Assembly (NCBI RefSeq): GCF_004337985.1
Contig: NC_043741.1
Location: forward strand, 1,926,269-1,990,268
Origin: Pyricularia pennisetigena
Taxonomy: Eukaryota; Ascomycota; Sordariomycetes; Magnaporthales; Pyriculariaceae
Direction of reading: 5' to 3'
Length of the DNA stretch: 64,000 bases
Shown here: positions 12,577 through 24,791 of the stretch, piece by piece
How positions within the stretch are numbered: position 1 is the stretch's first letter
Layout: each line of letters opens with the position of its first letter
Notes under the pieces: generated by a model
Seen by the model: the letters and a program-made list of their open reading frames with translations, nothing else
Database searches by the model: none
Told to the model about the DNA's origin: nothing
Position numbers and translations under genes: made by a program

Positions 12577-15220
12577 AACCGACGGTTTCGTATCATCACG
12601 GCGTACACAATTTAATTGCGCATATGAAATGTGGCGATGCTCTTGGCGATGCCACAACATTTGTTCGATCTCGAGATAGCAAAAGCCATTATAATGCTTG
12701 GCAATTCCCCTCTGCGCAGTACATAAGGGGAAACTGTGACGTTCTCAGCCGAACGATTGGATCAAATGGCAAACGTGCGCCATGGCTCGATTCTGCCCTG
12801 CTACGTTATACTAGTAAGCCCCGCGATTGCCAAGACGTAGTCTTGGCGGGGACGTGCGGCGGTTGCCGCCTGTCACGCCAACGCCACGTCTATCTGCCGC
12901 ATCTATACTGCGCCTTCTTTCATTGTTGTTTCGAAAAAAAAAAGAACGAAAAAACGGCACCTTTTCTTTCTTTTTTTTCTTTTCTTCTCCCACTTTCCTT
13001 TTTGTGTAACAACGATGGGTGAAGCCCTGGACAGCCTCGCGTGAATCGGGCGAACCGGCCCCGGGACCGATACCGCCCCCACCCTGTCATGATAGATTTC
13101 ATCACTGTTGTCTATTTTCTACATCTAGTAGTTTGGCACAGTATCCCCGCATTGAGAATACCATACGTGTTTCTTGCCTGGAAGAACAAATTATCGGTGT
13201 AGGCATGAATTATGGCCCATGTGATCCTGTCTCTGGATGTAGGGTATTGGGACCGGCTATGGCTGGTTGAGTACACATGAAAAAAAAATACTTGGCAAGA
13301 ATACTCTCACTGTACTTTGTCTTCTCACCGTCAAGGCATTATTTGTTGTTTCTATGTTTATCCCGCCCAGCGAAACTATTGTCCAATCATTGTTTTCGCT
13401 TGTACTGGGAGAGTTGGGCCCCCCAGTACTATGTGGCCGAATGTCCCCACTTTCCCCATGCATCTGCCGAGTGTCAATTTCTTGGTGCATTCTCCTGCTT
13501 TTTTATTTTATTTTATTCTACGATGTATTTATTTTTGTTCTCGTTTACTCCGAACAAGCACCCTTGAGTGTAGCTATCCGTAGCTTGCTTTAATAGGGCA
13601 AGCGTCTAAAGGAACACGACTTTTGAGAACCAAGCAGGTAGACGAAGCGGAGAAGACATCAGGGGTCAATCGCCACTGACAATAGCACTCAAAACCGGCA
13701 CAGGCCCTGGACGGGCCCAGTTCTGTTTGCCTCTATGTGGTTTAGCCCAACGCATCGAGGTGGGAAGTCCATGCATTGTATTGACCGAAAGAGGAGTTTG
13801 GGGTGTTTATTATCATTACCAGTATTCTAAGGACATTATCACCGCGCAATTATTGCACGCTGCCAAAAGCAAAGCCCCACTTCTCACTAGCATCGCAATT
13901 TTCTGGCCCGCCGCTTTCCGCAGACCCTAACTAATACGTATTACTCGTGGTGGTGATCCCACCCATGTCTTTTTTGCTTCTTCTTATTCTTTGTTTTCTT
14001 TTTTTTTTCCTTTTCCTTTTTTTTCGTGCTCTCTTTGGGGAATGAATCTCATTGCTCGGCGCTAGTATCAGAGAAAACAGCGATGAACGGCACGGACGAC
14101 CCTTTCATCAGCAAATTAGTAGCCAGTGAATGTCGCTAGCGTCTCGACCATGTACTGTACTCCTGCTTGTCGCCAATATACGGCGCGGTCAGGCAAACCT
14201 CGACCAGCGCCTCGAGTTCTGCTCATAATCATATGACCGTCCGTTCTTTTACAGTAGAAGCAATTGGATTGGTCCAGCGCTATCAGTCAGCGACATGCAA
14301 CTGGCAACGGTGCGCGCATCATACTCTGTGTCAACTGCACGTATGATGCAAGCAAACGGCGGCGGAATAGAAGCTCCCTTCTTGGTCAAAGCGAAGGAAA
14401 GATGTTGATGCTGCTGCTGCTTACTTGGTTGCTTGGTTGCTACAACTTCCGCACCCATCCATTTCGATTCTTGGCATCGCCTCCACCCAAAGGCGTTGGC
14501 TATCTCGTCTACCTTCCCTGATCCCTGCACAATGTCCCCGTCCCCGCTCGCCGACCTCGCCTGTTTCCTACCTTTTGTGTTGTAGCAAGCAAAACTTGGA
14601 GGCGTTGCCTCTACCCCCTGCTCAATTGATGTCTTCTGTCTGTCTGGTCTGTGTGGGCAGTGCCCCCAGCACGGTACTTGCTTCAATAGGCAGTCGAGAC
14701 GCAGGCTGTGCGCGGCAGAAGGTAATGTGTACCGTACCGTTCCTATTCAGTCTTCACATGCGTCTGAAAAAAGAAGGGACCAAAACAGCAAGAAATAATA
14801 AAATCAATAAATAAAATGCCTTCGTGCACGTTCGGCTTCTCATCCCAAAGGAGGTTAACGCCGTTGTCCCTTGAACTGTGCGTATGCGAATTTTGTGTCA
14901 ATTCTGCCCTCGTAATTGCGTATTCGAATGGAGGAGGGAGGGACTGTCCCTGGACAACCCGTGCTTTTGCGTCTCTTTTTTTCGTCTCTTCGTTGGTGAT
15001 CTAGTTAACGACTCCCTTTTAGACGTACATGCCTTTGGGTTGAGAGGTTGAGAGGATTGGTATCTCCAATTGTTAACTGTGCGAGAATGCCTGAGTGGGC
15101 AGACAAGAGGTCGGAGCTCCACCCACCAATCCGCCTGGCGAGATTAACCCATGGTTCGGTATTACCGTGTACGGGTGTCGTCCACGAGCCTGCAAGCCAA
15201 GGGCGGGTAGAAGCGATCAC

Positions 15221-15243
15221 TTTTTTTTTTTTTTTNNNNTTTT
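15221..15243. other. Poly-T tract with a four-base N gap
   Basis: Fifteen T, NNNN (15236-15239), then four T. The assembler did not resolve this homopolymer, so lengths of other long runs in the window should be treated as approximate. Confidence 0.95.
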
Positions 15244-18200
15244 CCCATGATGCATACATACAGTACGTGTCTCGCCAAGTATACCTGCGGCGTATCAAAA
15301 TCGATGCTTGATGACCGATAGGAACCCAGCGATCAAAGGAACGGCGCCCACATTCGCGTAAGCGAATATAAATTGTCGGACGCAAAAAATAATAGAGACC
15401 ACTTTCTGTTTGTAGTGGCAGAACGGAGAATTCAAAACGCCCAGTTAAACGGCATTCCTATCCTTTTACACCTTCAACGAAAGTGCTAAGCATCCTTGAT
15501 ATATATTGAAAGAAGTAGCAGTTCCTGCGATTGTACAGTTATACCTTAATTTTTCCCTTCGTTTTGTTTTGTTTTGTTTGAGTAATCATCCGGGGGAATT
15601 TTTGAAAAAGAAAAGTCAAGAAAATTATTGTCCCAAATGGTATGCTGCTTGCTAATCGAAACGCCAGTTTGCCGAGTGGGAGGATGCTTTTGGTTGCTCC
15701 AAATATACCTTTTATGGGAACAAAACAGGGGGCTTGAATCTGTCGAAACAGGATGCTACTATATTGAGGTGCACGGGGCGACGAAACCGCTTGTTGGGCA
15801 AGCAAGCTGTCAAAACGACACCGATCCTAGGCTAGTCTAGGCATAAGAAGGCAGCTACATCGGCCCAGATGAATAAATGATGGGCCGGGGCCTCGAGTTT
15901 GGCACTAGCAGGGTCGTCGGTACTCAAAAGGCCTAGTCGATCGATATGAGCCGCACTGTCTGTTTTTTACCCCCCTCCACTTCCTCTACCGGAGTACTAA
16001 AAAGGAAAAAATCGACAAGGGCAAAATGCACACAAATCGAATACTTTTCATACGGGACATTACCTACCTTGCGTACCTAAGTCGGCTAGATGACATCAGT
16101 GTCTAGCCCAATTTGTCTCCTTAGCATATCATCGATTGTAAAAGAATTCCCACCTAGAATTAGGAGAAAAAAGGTGTGTGTACTCCAGATATCGTAACAT
16201 ACCAGACCAGCATCGCGTTTGATGGGGAAAAGCCAAGCTAGTGAGATGGAGCAGCGGCGCTAATAAGTATAGTCCGTCCCGGTAGAAGATTTAAGTACCT
16301 GGAAAGTAGCCACTGGCGGGTCTAATTGCCCCATGGAGGTTTTTTTTTTTTTTTTTTTTCCTCGTCTACCGGTATGAATCTCTTCGATACAGCACTGCAT
16401 ATACACAGTTGCATATTGGTGTGGCACTGTAGACTTGGGTAAGAAGAAAAGGGGAGGATAAAAGAATTGGACAAATTAAAGCGAAAAAGAAAAAGAAATA
16501 AAAAAGAATGTACCTGCCAAAAAAGCATGAAATCGAGGGAGTGATGTTGCTTGTTCCCCGAGCCCGGGCCCACTACGTCTTGCTTGTTCGACCTTACGCC
16601 AAATCAGTACTGACTGCAAGTAGTACATCCAGCTAAAGTGCTAGTACTCACATCGCAGTACGTATGTGCTTGTTGCCCCTGACCCTGTCATGCAGGGCTC
16701 GCGGACCGCAAGACTCACCTTACATGCTTCTCAAAAAAAGCAGGGATGCGGTCACTTGAGAGCCCCGGGACTTGGAATTGGGAATCTCGTTACTTGAGTG
16801 GATGCTGGCTGTGCCGGTGTGGATATGGGGCCCAACCCAGCAAGCACCTTCGCATCGCAACAAGTGTGGTCCTGTCGCTCGCTACCTTGACGGCTCCAGT
16901 CGGACGGTCAGACTCCTCCCCCTCCACGCACACCATCTGGGTCCCAGCAGCGTGTAGCATCCCTCCCCTGCACGGCGAGAAAGAAGGCAAGCACGCACGG
17001 CTGGGAAATGATTGTTGTGTTGGATCACCTTACATAGATAGATACCTGGTACGTACATTCATTCATTCATTTGAATCTGCCTGTTGTTCGAGGCACTATC
17101 CTTGTCGTAGCGTATCTGTGTGTGGTTGATCTTCTTCCTCATCCGCTGTTGAATTTTTCTCTCTCCTTCTTTGCCTGGTCGACATTGCCCCGATCTCGCA
17201 CCTCGAATATTTGATGCCCTTTTCCCATAGCTCCTGCTGCTCATTCTTTTTCCCCCCTCTGTTTTCTCCTTTTTTATTTATTTATTTATTTTTCAAAAAT
17301 TCTCCGTAGCAATCAACCAACCTCCCGAGCCTAGCGTGTGTCCGCTACACCGAGTTAATGTACTGTACACAGTACTCTGCCCTGCACCCCCAAAGCATAG
17401 ACCACCAACAACCCAACCACCTACTTCATCGGAGCTCTCTCTGCACCTGTTAACCCACAGCCGTGTACCTACACCTGCCTGACCTAACCTACCCACTAAT
17501 TTTTTGGACCCCTTCATCCCACGCCCCCCCTTGAAGCCCATCGGATTGGGACCCCCCTCCCCAGTCGAGGCCTACTAATTGTAGTGGGCTGGGACATGGA
17601 TGCGTTTTATCCCGCTCTTTTCCCTACGAAGTACGAGCTCTCCCCAGAAACCATATCAGGACATTCCCCCATCGTCCTCCTCAAGTCCACCTCACCCATC
17701 AAGTGGCTGAAGGTCTAGATTCGTCAGATTCAGCTGAGGTCCGTCCAAGCTTCTTTGCGGAGTCGGATCGATTGAGTCTGCAGCTATTACTACAACCCGA
17801 AAGCATATCCCACCTTCTCGCGTGGTGTATCTCTGTGGACGACTTTTCTTTTCATCATCCGCCCAACATCAAACCCAAACAAACAATCCTTTTACACTCC
17901 CACCACTCGGTCTTGATCCTCAACACCAAGACAGTCCACAGCCCGCCAGAGAGGAGCTAGTTAGCTAGCAGCGCGCATCAGCAAGCAGTCCTAGCCTCTG
18001 AGGGACAGAGACAGAGAGAGACAGATAATTAAGAAAGAACAGCAGCAGAAAGTGGGAGGAAGCCCGCAACCTGCCAATAGCGCAAGCTACAGCCAGACAC
18101 GTCAAAAAATACGCCAAGGTCATCACGCCGTCCCGGACTAGCTCACCTAGCTTGGCCGCCTACTTGGAGTAGTCAAGCCATTCCGCCAACGCGAACGGGG

Positions 18201-19101
18201 GAAGAAAAAAAGACCACCCACTCAACAGATTACGGGCGGATCAGATCTGCCACCACCACCCGCTAGACCGGAACAGTCAAGCTCCACCCATTCATTCAAT
18301 TGCTATACCGGTTAGAATCGACTTGAACGCGAGGGCGGCGATCTTGAAAGCCCATCCGATTCAAGCCCCCCCGCATCATCCTCGTCACTCTACCCTTTCT
18401 TCCCCTACTCTTTCCCCCCATCATTTGCTACTCTTTTTGTCAGGGCTGCCTTTGGTGATTTCAGCCAGCCATCCGCTCTACACTGAATTGTGTGGCCACG
18501 ACCGCACACCGAACGACGACCGGACTCAGAGTCGAATGCCAGGGACGACAAGATCCTACCTGAGACCAGGTCCTATAAACCTGTGGCGTGCCGGTGCCCT
18601 TGGTACTTCCCCACACCAGTCTTTCCGTGTCTCTATTGCGTATACATTACCTTTTTTAGACAAAACGAGCCCACACAGGTATCTTGCCAGCCCTCGAGGT
18701 CCGTTGCCGTGGTCTACAGAGCGACCCCATTTCAACCGCCCGAGACTAGGCACCCATTTTCTTTTTTCTATCCGCGAAGCTCGCACCACGAGATTCACTT
18801 TCCTCTACACCTTTCTTTCTTTCATATCAAGCTTTCCAGACATCCGGTCGGCCACAACTGCGCACTCAGCGTGTTGACCTGAAGACACTTCTTCTTTTCT
18901 TCTTCCCGCCATCATATACTTCCGCTACTGGTGTCGCCGAATAGCTTTTCGTTTTACACTTTCAAAACGGCTGCTTCACCAGGACATTCCCCTGGTTGCC
19001 TGTAAAGCTTAAGCTTGGGCGCTCGACTATTCCAACCTTGTTCATCTGGACCTGGCGCGTGCAGCAGCCCGTCGATCCGATTCCTATCAACCAGCACACA
19101 T

Positions 19102-19110
19102 ATGCTGTAA
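19102..19110 (+). promoter_or_regulatory. Minimal upstream ORF in the WOPR gene leader
   Basis: ATG CTG TAA, about 240 nt before the main start codon. It matters only if the transcript starts upstream and this part is not spliced out. Confidence 0.35.
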
Positions 19111-19168
19111 GCTATCAAGCCCAGCAGTATCGCGGCGTTGTTCAACAGAAGTATTGTAGGTGATAACC

Positions 19169-19258
19169 ATGACGACCCACTCCACCTTACGCGCGCGCCC
19201 TATCAGGGGGCTGTCGCATTTGCTTTCTTTTTGGCGTTTAGATCGACAGTCGACATAA
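19169..19258 (+). promoter_or_regulatory. Candidate 29-codon upstream ORF in the WOPR gene leader
   Basis: An ATG at 19169 in ACCATGA context opens a 29-codon frame ending with TAA at 19256-19258, 94 nt before the main ATG at 19353. It is not in the main frame. It could reduce translation or permit reinitiation if it is in the mature leader; an intron in this area cannot be excluded. Confidence 0.4.
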
Positions 19259-19352
19259 GCTCACCTCGAACCACTTCTTGGTAGGCTCGAACTTGCTATA
19301 CCTAGCTAGCTAGGCCCTTGATTTCCTGAAAGCACAATCGTCAACAGTTGCG

Positions 19353-20747
19353 ATGTCGACTACGGGACAAGGGAGTCCCCTCGGGACGACCTACGAAGGG
19401 TACGTGGCGACCACATACGACGCCTTAATTCTCTTCGAGGCATGTCTCTCGGGCTATCTTAACCATGTGCCACGCCGCCCACACGACCGAGAGCGCGAGA
19501 ATCTCATCCGAAGCGGCGCCATCTTCATCTACGAGGAGCATTCTTCTGGTATCAAAAGATGGACTGATGGCTACAACTGGAGCCCCAGCAGAATCCTCGG
19601 CAACTTTTTGATATATAGAGAGCTTGAGGGTCCCTTCCCACCAGGAGAGAAGAAGCGTGCCAGGAAGCCCAACAACAAGAAGCAAGGGGCGAAGAACGAA
19701 ACCACGCGGACCCACGCCATGATGAACGCTGTTATGGGTAACGGCAACACCCCATTATCGGATGAACAGCAGCGGCAACAAGAAGAGCTCAGGTTACTCG
19801 TGGGCTCGCTTATTGATTCTTACCAATTCAAAATGGACGGCCTGGTCAAGAAGACAATCTCAATAACTTGGCAAGGTGTCAGCCATCACCTTGTGTCATA
19901 CTACAGTTGCGAGGATGTGTTGAACAAGAGGCTCACTACACCATCAACCGACCCCAAAATCCGCAACATCCAGCCCAGGTCACAACTATATACAGGCCAA
20001 AACTTTCGCAGCCCCGTATCTGATGACTCGATGATTGGGCAACTGCAACACAATGGCTCCCTCGATCCGCATGGGATGCCACATGGATTCGCCCCAGCCG
20101 GTTTTTTACAAGCCGGCATGCCTCACCATCCGCACCACCACCCACAACAAATGCTGGCGCAAGGCTGGGGACATTATCCCGGGCATGCGCCTGCTTCTTT
20201 CGACCTTCATGTGGCGCAGGCAGGCTTGGGCATGCCGCATGGCGGGCACTTTGGGCCTGGTCATGATTTCGCTTCGGCTTATAACCAATCACATCATCGA
20301 GCCTCAGTCAGCGGTCCGGTGACGACAGTGGCTCCCATGGACTCGGGAAGGAGACACTCGACACACATGACTCTCCCGATTCACTATGAGCATGGCTTGG
20401 CCGCAGGCAGTCTCAGCGCGCCCAGTCAGAACCACGAGTCTAGCCACGGCAACGAGATGAGCCCACCAAGCCACGAGACTAACCCTCCGCACCACGGCTT
20501 GGCACACAGCCAGCCCTTTTCCAACCCTAGCGAATTCGCATACAGCGCTGCACCAACGAGTTTCGTGGGGGAGAGCCTGCTGTCATCGGCGCCTGCCACA
20601 GGCCCGACAGCACCATCTAGCGAATTCAAGACGGCCGAGTTTGGCGGTCACACTACGGATGGAATGTTTGCTAGCACAGAGCCCTTCAAAACCGAGGGAT
20701 ACAGCCAACAGCTGCAATACGGCAACCAAACATTCTCCATGAATTAG
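19353..20747 (+). CDS. SGE1: WOPR-domain transcriptional master regulator (Wor1/Ryp1/Sge1, Gti1/Pac2 family)
   Basis: Sequence-specific nuclear DNA-binding protein; family members control white-opaque switching in Candida, dimorphism in Histoplasma and effector expression in Fusarium. Single exon, 464 aa. The first WOPR half is at about residues 13-92 with the signature RWTDGYNWSPSR (69-80). The second half is at about 155-195 (MDGLVKKTIS, then VSHHLVSYYS). A KKTIS segment (166-170) resembles the conserved PKA site region of the family. A basic linker (KKRARKPNNKK, 100-110) may be a nuclear localisation signal. The C-terminal half is low complexity: His/Pro/Gln-rich, then Ser/Pro-rich. The gene follows a 16.5 kb desert, as expected for a heavily regulated switch gene. 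The long C-terminus and presence of both WOPR halves fit Sge1/Ryp1 better than Pac2; paralogue choice is fairly secure. Confidence 0.92.
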   Translation: MSTTGQGSPLGTTYEGYVATTYDALILFEACLSGYLNHVPRRPHDRERENLIRSGAIFIYEEHSSGIKRWTDGYNWSPSRILGNFLIYRELEGPFPPGEKKRARKPNNKKQGAKNETTRTHAMMNAVMGNGNTPLSDEQQRQQEELRLLVGSLIDSYQFKMDGLVKKTISITWQGVSHHLVSYYSCEDVLNKRLTTPSTDPKIRNIQPRSQLYTGQNFRSPVSDDSMIGQLQHNGSLDPHGMPHGFAPAGFLQAGMPHHPHHHPQQMLAQGWGHYPGHAPASFDLHVAQAGLGMPHGGHFGPGHDFASAYNQSHHRASVSGPVTTVAPMDSGRRHSTHMTLPIHYEHGLAAGSLSAPSQNHESSHGNEMSPPSHETNPPHHGLAHSQPFSNPSEFAYSAAPTSFVGESLLSSAPATGPTAPSSEFKTAEFGGHTTDGMFASTEPFKTEGYSQQLQYGNQTFSMN

Positions 20748-21616
20748 GGCCGATTTGTGTTCTAAGCAAGCTCATGTCTCAGAATGGCGTTTGGGGTTTT
20801 TTTTGGAAGGATGATACCTTGGGAGGCTCAGGCAATCTTTTTTCCCGTCTTAATTTGGATTATTTGGATACTACTATTCTTGCTGTACTTTTTTTTTTTC
20901 TACCCGGGGTGGACTTGACAGAGGGCATGAACACAACAACATCCTATTGTGCATATCGTATGATAGCGAAGAAGAGTCCAAAAAGGACCGAAGCATGTGG
21001 ACGTACGTTCGCCTGAATACATATTCTTCAAGCGATTCATTAATTCTGCTAAACGAACATGATATTTTTACGAAAGTCGTTGGACTGGTGACCAGCGAAG
21101 TCGTCATCCTTGCTGCCATGCCAAGAACTCAGGGGCTCTGCCCCCCCCCCCCTGCTATTAAGTCACGATCTTGCGCGCCTCATTATATGGCCAATTGGAT
21201 GGAGCCTGGCGAGGACAATCAAAGGCTGACCCGTAATGACTGCTGTGGAACCTGGTTCTTAGGACCTAGCTTAACCTATACAAGCTATAGTACTGGTAGT
21301 ATTACCAGGTGCCTTCGGTGAGCAAATCGACGCCTTGTACAGTCTCGCAACACTGTGCGAAAAAAAAGTTCCTTAATGGCCCAAGCTCGCCCAAGCTCCC
21401 TTTCTGGGGCAATTTTGCACGTGAAGGGTGTGAAATTGAATCAGGCAAGGAACCAACGAATGATTGCCTCTTTTCCAAACCTGGCAATCGTTGGCACGTG
21501 TCTAGCTACGCAAGCAAGTAAGCAGAAGAGAAAAAAAAAAAAAAAAAACTAGGCACGACAAAGCGGCAAGCAACAGCAGCAGTAGCCGCGCGCCTCTCGA
21601 GAATGCGCTGCGTCGC
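20748..21616. other. Intergenic region between SGE1 and CRD1
   Basis: Contains the 3' flank of the WOPR gene and the promoter of the cardiolipin synthase gene. A C10 run (near 21142) and an A run (near 21531-21548) are visible. No gene seen. Confidence 0.6.
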
Positions 21617-23325
21617 ATGCCAGCATTCGCGATGCAGAGATTGAGCGCCTCGTCCATGACATTGGCGGGAGGCCGCGTCTTGCCGTCATCTGTGCTGCTG
21701 ATGAGGTCAATGACGAAGACTACGACGACGACGGCATGTGGTCATAATGCTCAACGCATTCTTTCCACCCTCTGTCGGCCAGCAAGCCGCTCATCACTGC
21801 CTGCTGTCACCAAGAAGAGCCTGGTGCTGCTGCCACAGCGATCGTTTTCCATCACGAGACCTTGGCTGGCGCTGGCGAACAAGGAGAACAAGGATGATGA
21901 TGGGTATGTGGACTTGAAATTAGCCCCTTAATTTTTTTTTTTTTTTCTCTTTGTCACTGCCTTTTTGGCCCATTTACTCGTGCCAGCTCCATGACGCAGA
22001 GCGCCCGACATGATTGATACAGTGAACGACTGACTAACATGTAATGGCCAAACTTTGTTTAATGCCCCTTATCGCCACAGTCAAAGAGCGACAACCGAGC
22101 AACAGACAAAGGTTGGCAGCGCTGCAGCGCCGCTGGCAGCAACGCCGGCTTCAGGCAAGTCTGTTCTGGCGCGGGAGAACATCTACACAATCCCCAACAT
22201 CTTGACGGCCTCGCGGCTGGTTATTGCGCCCTTTATCGGATACTGCATCGTGAACGACTACCATGCCACGGCCTTGGGCCTCTTTGCCTACGCCGGAGTC
22301 TCGGACCTGCTTGATGGCTGGATCGCCCGACGGTGGAATCAGGGTACCGTCGTTGGTACCATCATTGATCCAATGGCTGACAAGATGCTCATGATGGTAT
22401 TGACTGTTAGTCTGGCTGTCAAGGGTGCTCTCCCGCGTGAGTTCAGTCTCATTTTTCCCCCTTCCTTTCTCGCACCCTTCTCGCTTACTTCCAACCCACC
22501 AAATTACAGAGGGGCAGGTGTGAGTCTGGTTGGATGAGTGCGCGCTAGTCCAGGCTTCAAGGCTGTGACAGGTGCCTTGCTTATACCCTGACTCTATCAA
22601 CCCTGCATATCCCTTGTATAAGCTCGTAACATCACACCCATCCCTCTCTTATGCTCGCCACTCCCAGATGTGGTCAGTTTAAGAGTGTTCACCAACCTTG
22701 CCTGCCTACCTGTGTATCTTTGTTGGATTATCGAGGTCCGGACACTGGCTCACATGTGTGTCGTTCATAACCACGTAGTCTGGCTTGTAACTCTCATCAT
22801 TGGCCGCGATGTTGGTCTCGCATTGTCAGCCATATATTACAGGTGGGTCTCCCTACCGCCACCAAAGACCTTCATGCGATACTGGGACTTTTCGCTGCCC
22901 TCTGCCGAGGTGCGGCCGACAACAATCAGCAAGTACAACACCTTTCTGCAGCTGGCTCTCATGGGGTTGACCACCACTGCCCCTGTGGTTCCATATGATC
23001 TTGATGGGGCACTGGCTGTCATGCAGTAAGTTTGTCCTCGCATGCCGAATTTTTTTTTTTTTTTTTCTGCACCCACAAACCCCTTGGGCCGGCTTGGGAC
23101 GCATGTCAACTAGCCTATGCTTATCGGTATTGTGGGTACCTGTCTGCCTGAGCCGGGTCTACGGACTTTGACCCTACCTGCACGTCTATGACTAACTACA
23201 TTACTATCTTCGTTAGTTGGGTTGTGGCCGTCACGACAGTCTGGAGTGGCGCTAGCTATGTTTTCAGCAAGGACGCTGTGAAAATTCTGTCTCAGGCAAA
23301 GGCCGCCGACAAGAAGCTGAAGTAG
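21617..23325 (+). CDS. CRD1: Cardiolipin synthase (CDP-alcohol phosphatidyltransferase), mitochondrial
   Basis: Condenses CDP-diacylglycerol with phosphatidylglycerol to make cardiolipin in the inner mitochondrial membrane. Inferred exons 21617-21903, 22081-22436, 22779-23025, 23217-23325, giving 332 aa. The CDP-alcohol phosphatidyltransferase motif DG-x2-AR-x8-G-x3-D-x3-D starts at about residue 174 (DGWIARRWNQGTVVGTIIDP). Family landmarks include NIYTIPNILTASRL and IIGRDVGLALSAIYYRW. The N-terminus is Arg/Ser/Thr-rich without acidic residues until about residue 88, which suits a mitochondrial presequence. Start ATG 21617; ATG 21632 is an alternative. Introns 1 and 3 carry poly-T tracts (21932-21946 and 23050-23066). 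The 342-bp second intron is unusually long for this window and could hide a small exon, although the frame joins cleanly without one. Confidence 0.92.
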
Positions 23326-24791
23326 CCCTGAGTACATGTGGCAAGGAGGGGGCGTGGGTGGTTGATAGTTCGCGGAATTAAATACGTACGTACCTAATGA
23401 TGAGACTAGATAGCCTAAAGTCTAAAGTCTAAAAAGTCTATACTATTTTCACCCTTTGGAGACCCACTGCGAGATTTACCTCTAATACGACAGCATGCAA
23501 GTATCCCAAAAAGGTCGAGATACGTCATTGTGTCCTGTAACGACACGCCCAGCTTTTTCCTTTTCTGGACCTCCCTCCGTGTCTGGCTGGACCATTCATA
23601 CACCGATTCGCTGTGTTTCGTGACGGGCAGCAGAGGCGTGACACGTTACTCGAGAGACAAAGCTTACATTGGAAGCTCGACTGACTTAGCTGTCTGACTT
23701 GGTCGTAGCTACTCTCGTCAGTCGAGGCGGGCAACAACCAAGAACAAAGGTTTGGTACCGCGGGTTGCGCGGGCAGTATCAACACAACGCGGTCGCATCG
23801 ATACCCTCAACTGGCCTGAATATGTTTCATTTATAAGCTTTATCCGTCTTTCTCATTCGGCATTCCTCAGGTACCAAAGTTTAAGAAATAGAAGAATATA
23901 GATGAGAGAGAAGGGGAAAAAAAAAAGACTTTTTTCCAGGGCTGGACAAAGTTTGCCGGGCCGTAGCGGATTCGACCCTAAACGGGGGGGAGGGGAGACG
24001 GAAAACAAGGCAAACAACCACAATGGAAATAATCCAAATCTGCGACGTGGGGGCGGGCATATGCCAAGGTGTGAGAAAACGAAAAAAGAAGACAAAAAAA
24101 AAAGGGCGAGGACATGTCTGATCAAATGTGCATGGTCTGCTTGTGGCGAATGGCAGCTTGCCATCAACGAAGCAGATTAATGAACCCGTCGTTCCTTCAC
24201 CACACATGCCCGTTCTCTACGACACTCGGTACCGTATAACCAACACGATACTCCCCCATCAAGTGCCACTGCAGCCCTGTGAAAATCTTTTGGGGTCCAG
24301 AATGCTCCGGCGGAGCTTTAATTTTTTTTTTTTTTTTTAGAGTTTAGCACCGTTTCCCCTCGTTTTTTTTCTTCTTCTTCTTCTTCTTCTGCGTGTAAAC
24401 AATCGTCAGCTCCAAACCCGACCGCAGCATTACCGTCCGGTGTTTTAATTTTATTCACTCATGACTCTTATACAATCACTACCCTCCCTACAGTACCTCC
24501 GACCGCGGCGTCAACGGTAGCCCCCAAAGAGCTAGCATTGCGTAGGATTACATGGTTTCTATACCTAATCTGTAAGCTCAATACATACTACCACAATGGT
24601 ATGTTTAGATAATAGTCGTTACATAATGTTACAATTGTCTCGTGGGTCATACTTAAATACACAACAAGCTCTCTCCCCCGCACACGCCCCTCCTGAGACC
24701 AGGGTGCAGCCCTACTCGCGTTTGCTTTGGGGTTAGCAAGAAACTGGCTTCCAGCTTACGAGAAACGTGCCTCTGTCCGCAGGGAACTGGC
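23326..24791. other. Convergent intergenic region CRD1 / MTO1
   Basis: The 3' flanks of two converging genes. Visible elements are tandem CTAAAGT units near 23416-23440, a poly-T run near 24322-24338, and a CTT microsatellite near 24371-24390. No supported ORF. Confidence 0.6.

Larger units (their letters stand above)
2830..19352. other. About 16.5 kb gene-poor region upstream of the WOPR regulator
   Basis: No reading frame here resembles a protein family I recognise. Open frames are short and overlap in several frames (for example minus 6974-7534, minus 9184-9648, minus 9600-10064, minus 14249-14686). The stretch holds many long A or T runs, two T(n)A(n) palindromes, scattered TACCTACC-type motifs and one N gap. 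The last 1.5-2 kb is CT-rich and is probably the promoter and leader of the gene at 19353. Non-coding RNAs may be present but cannot be proved from sequence alone. Confidence 0.7.

Noticed and set aside
18323..18877. 184-codon plus-strand frame in the WOPR leader
   Set aside because: Begins at a TTG, sits in CT-rich leader sequence, and looks like chance openness from pyrimidine bias.
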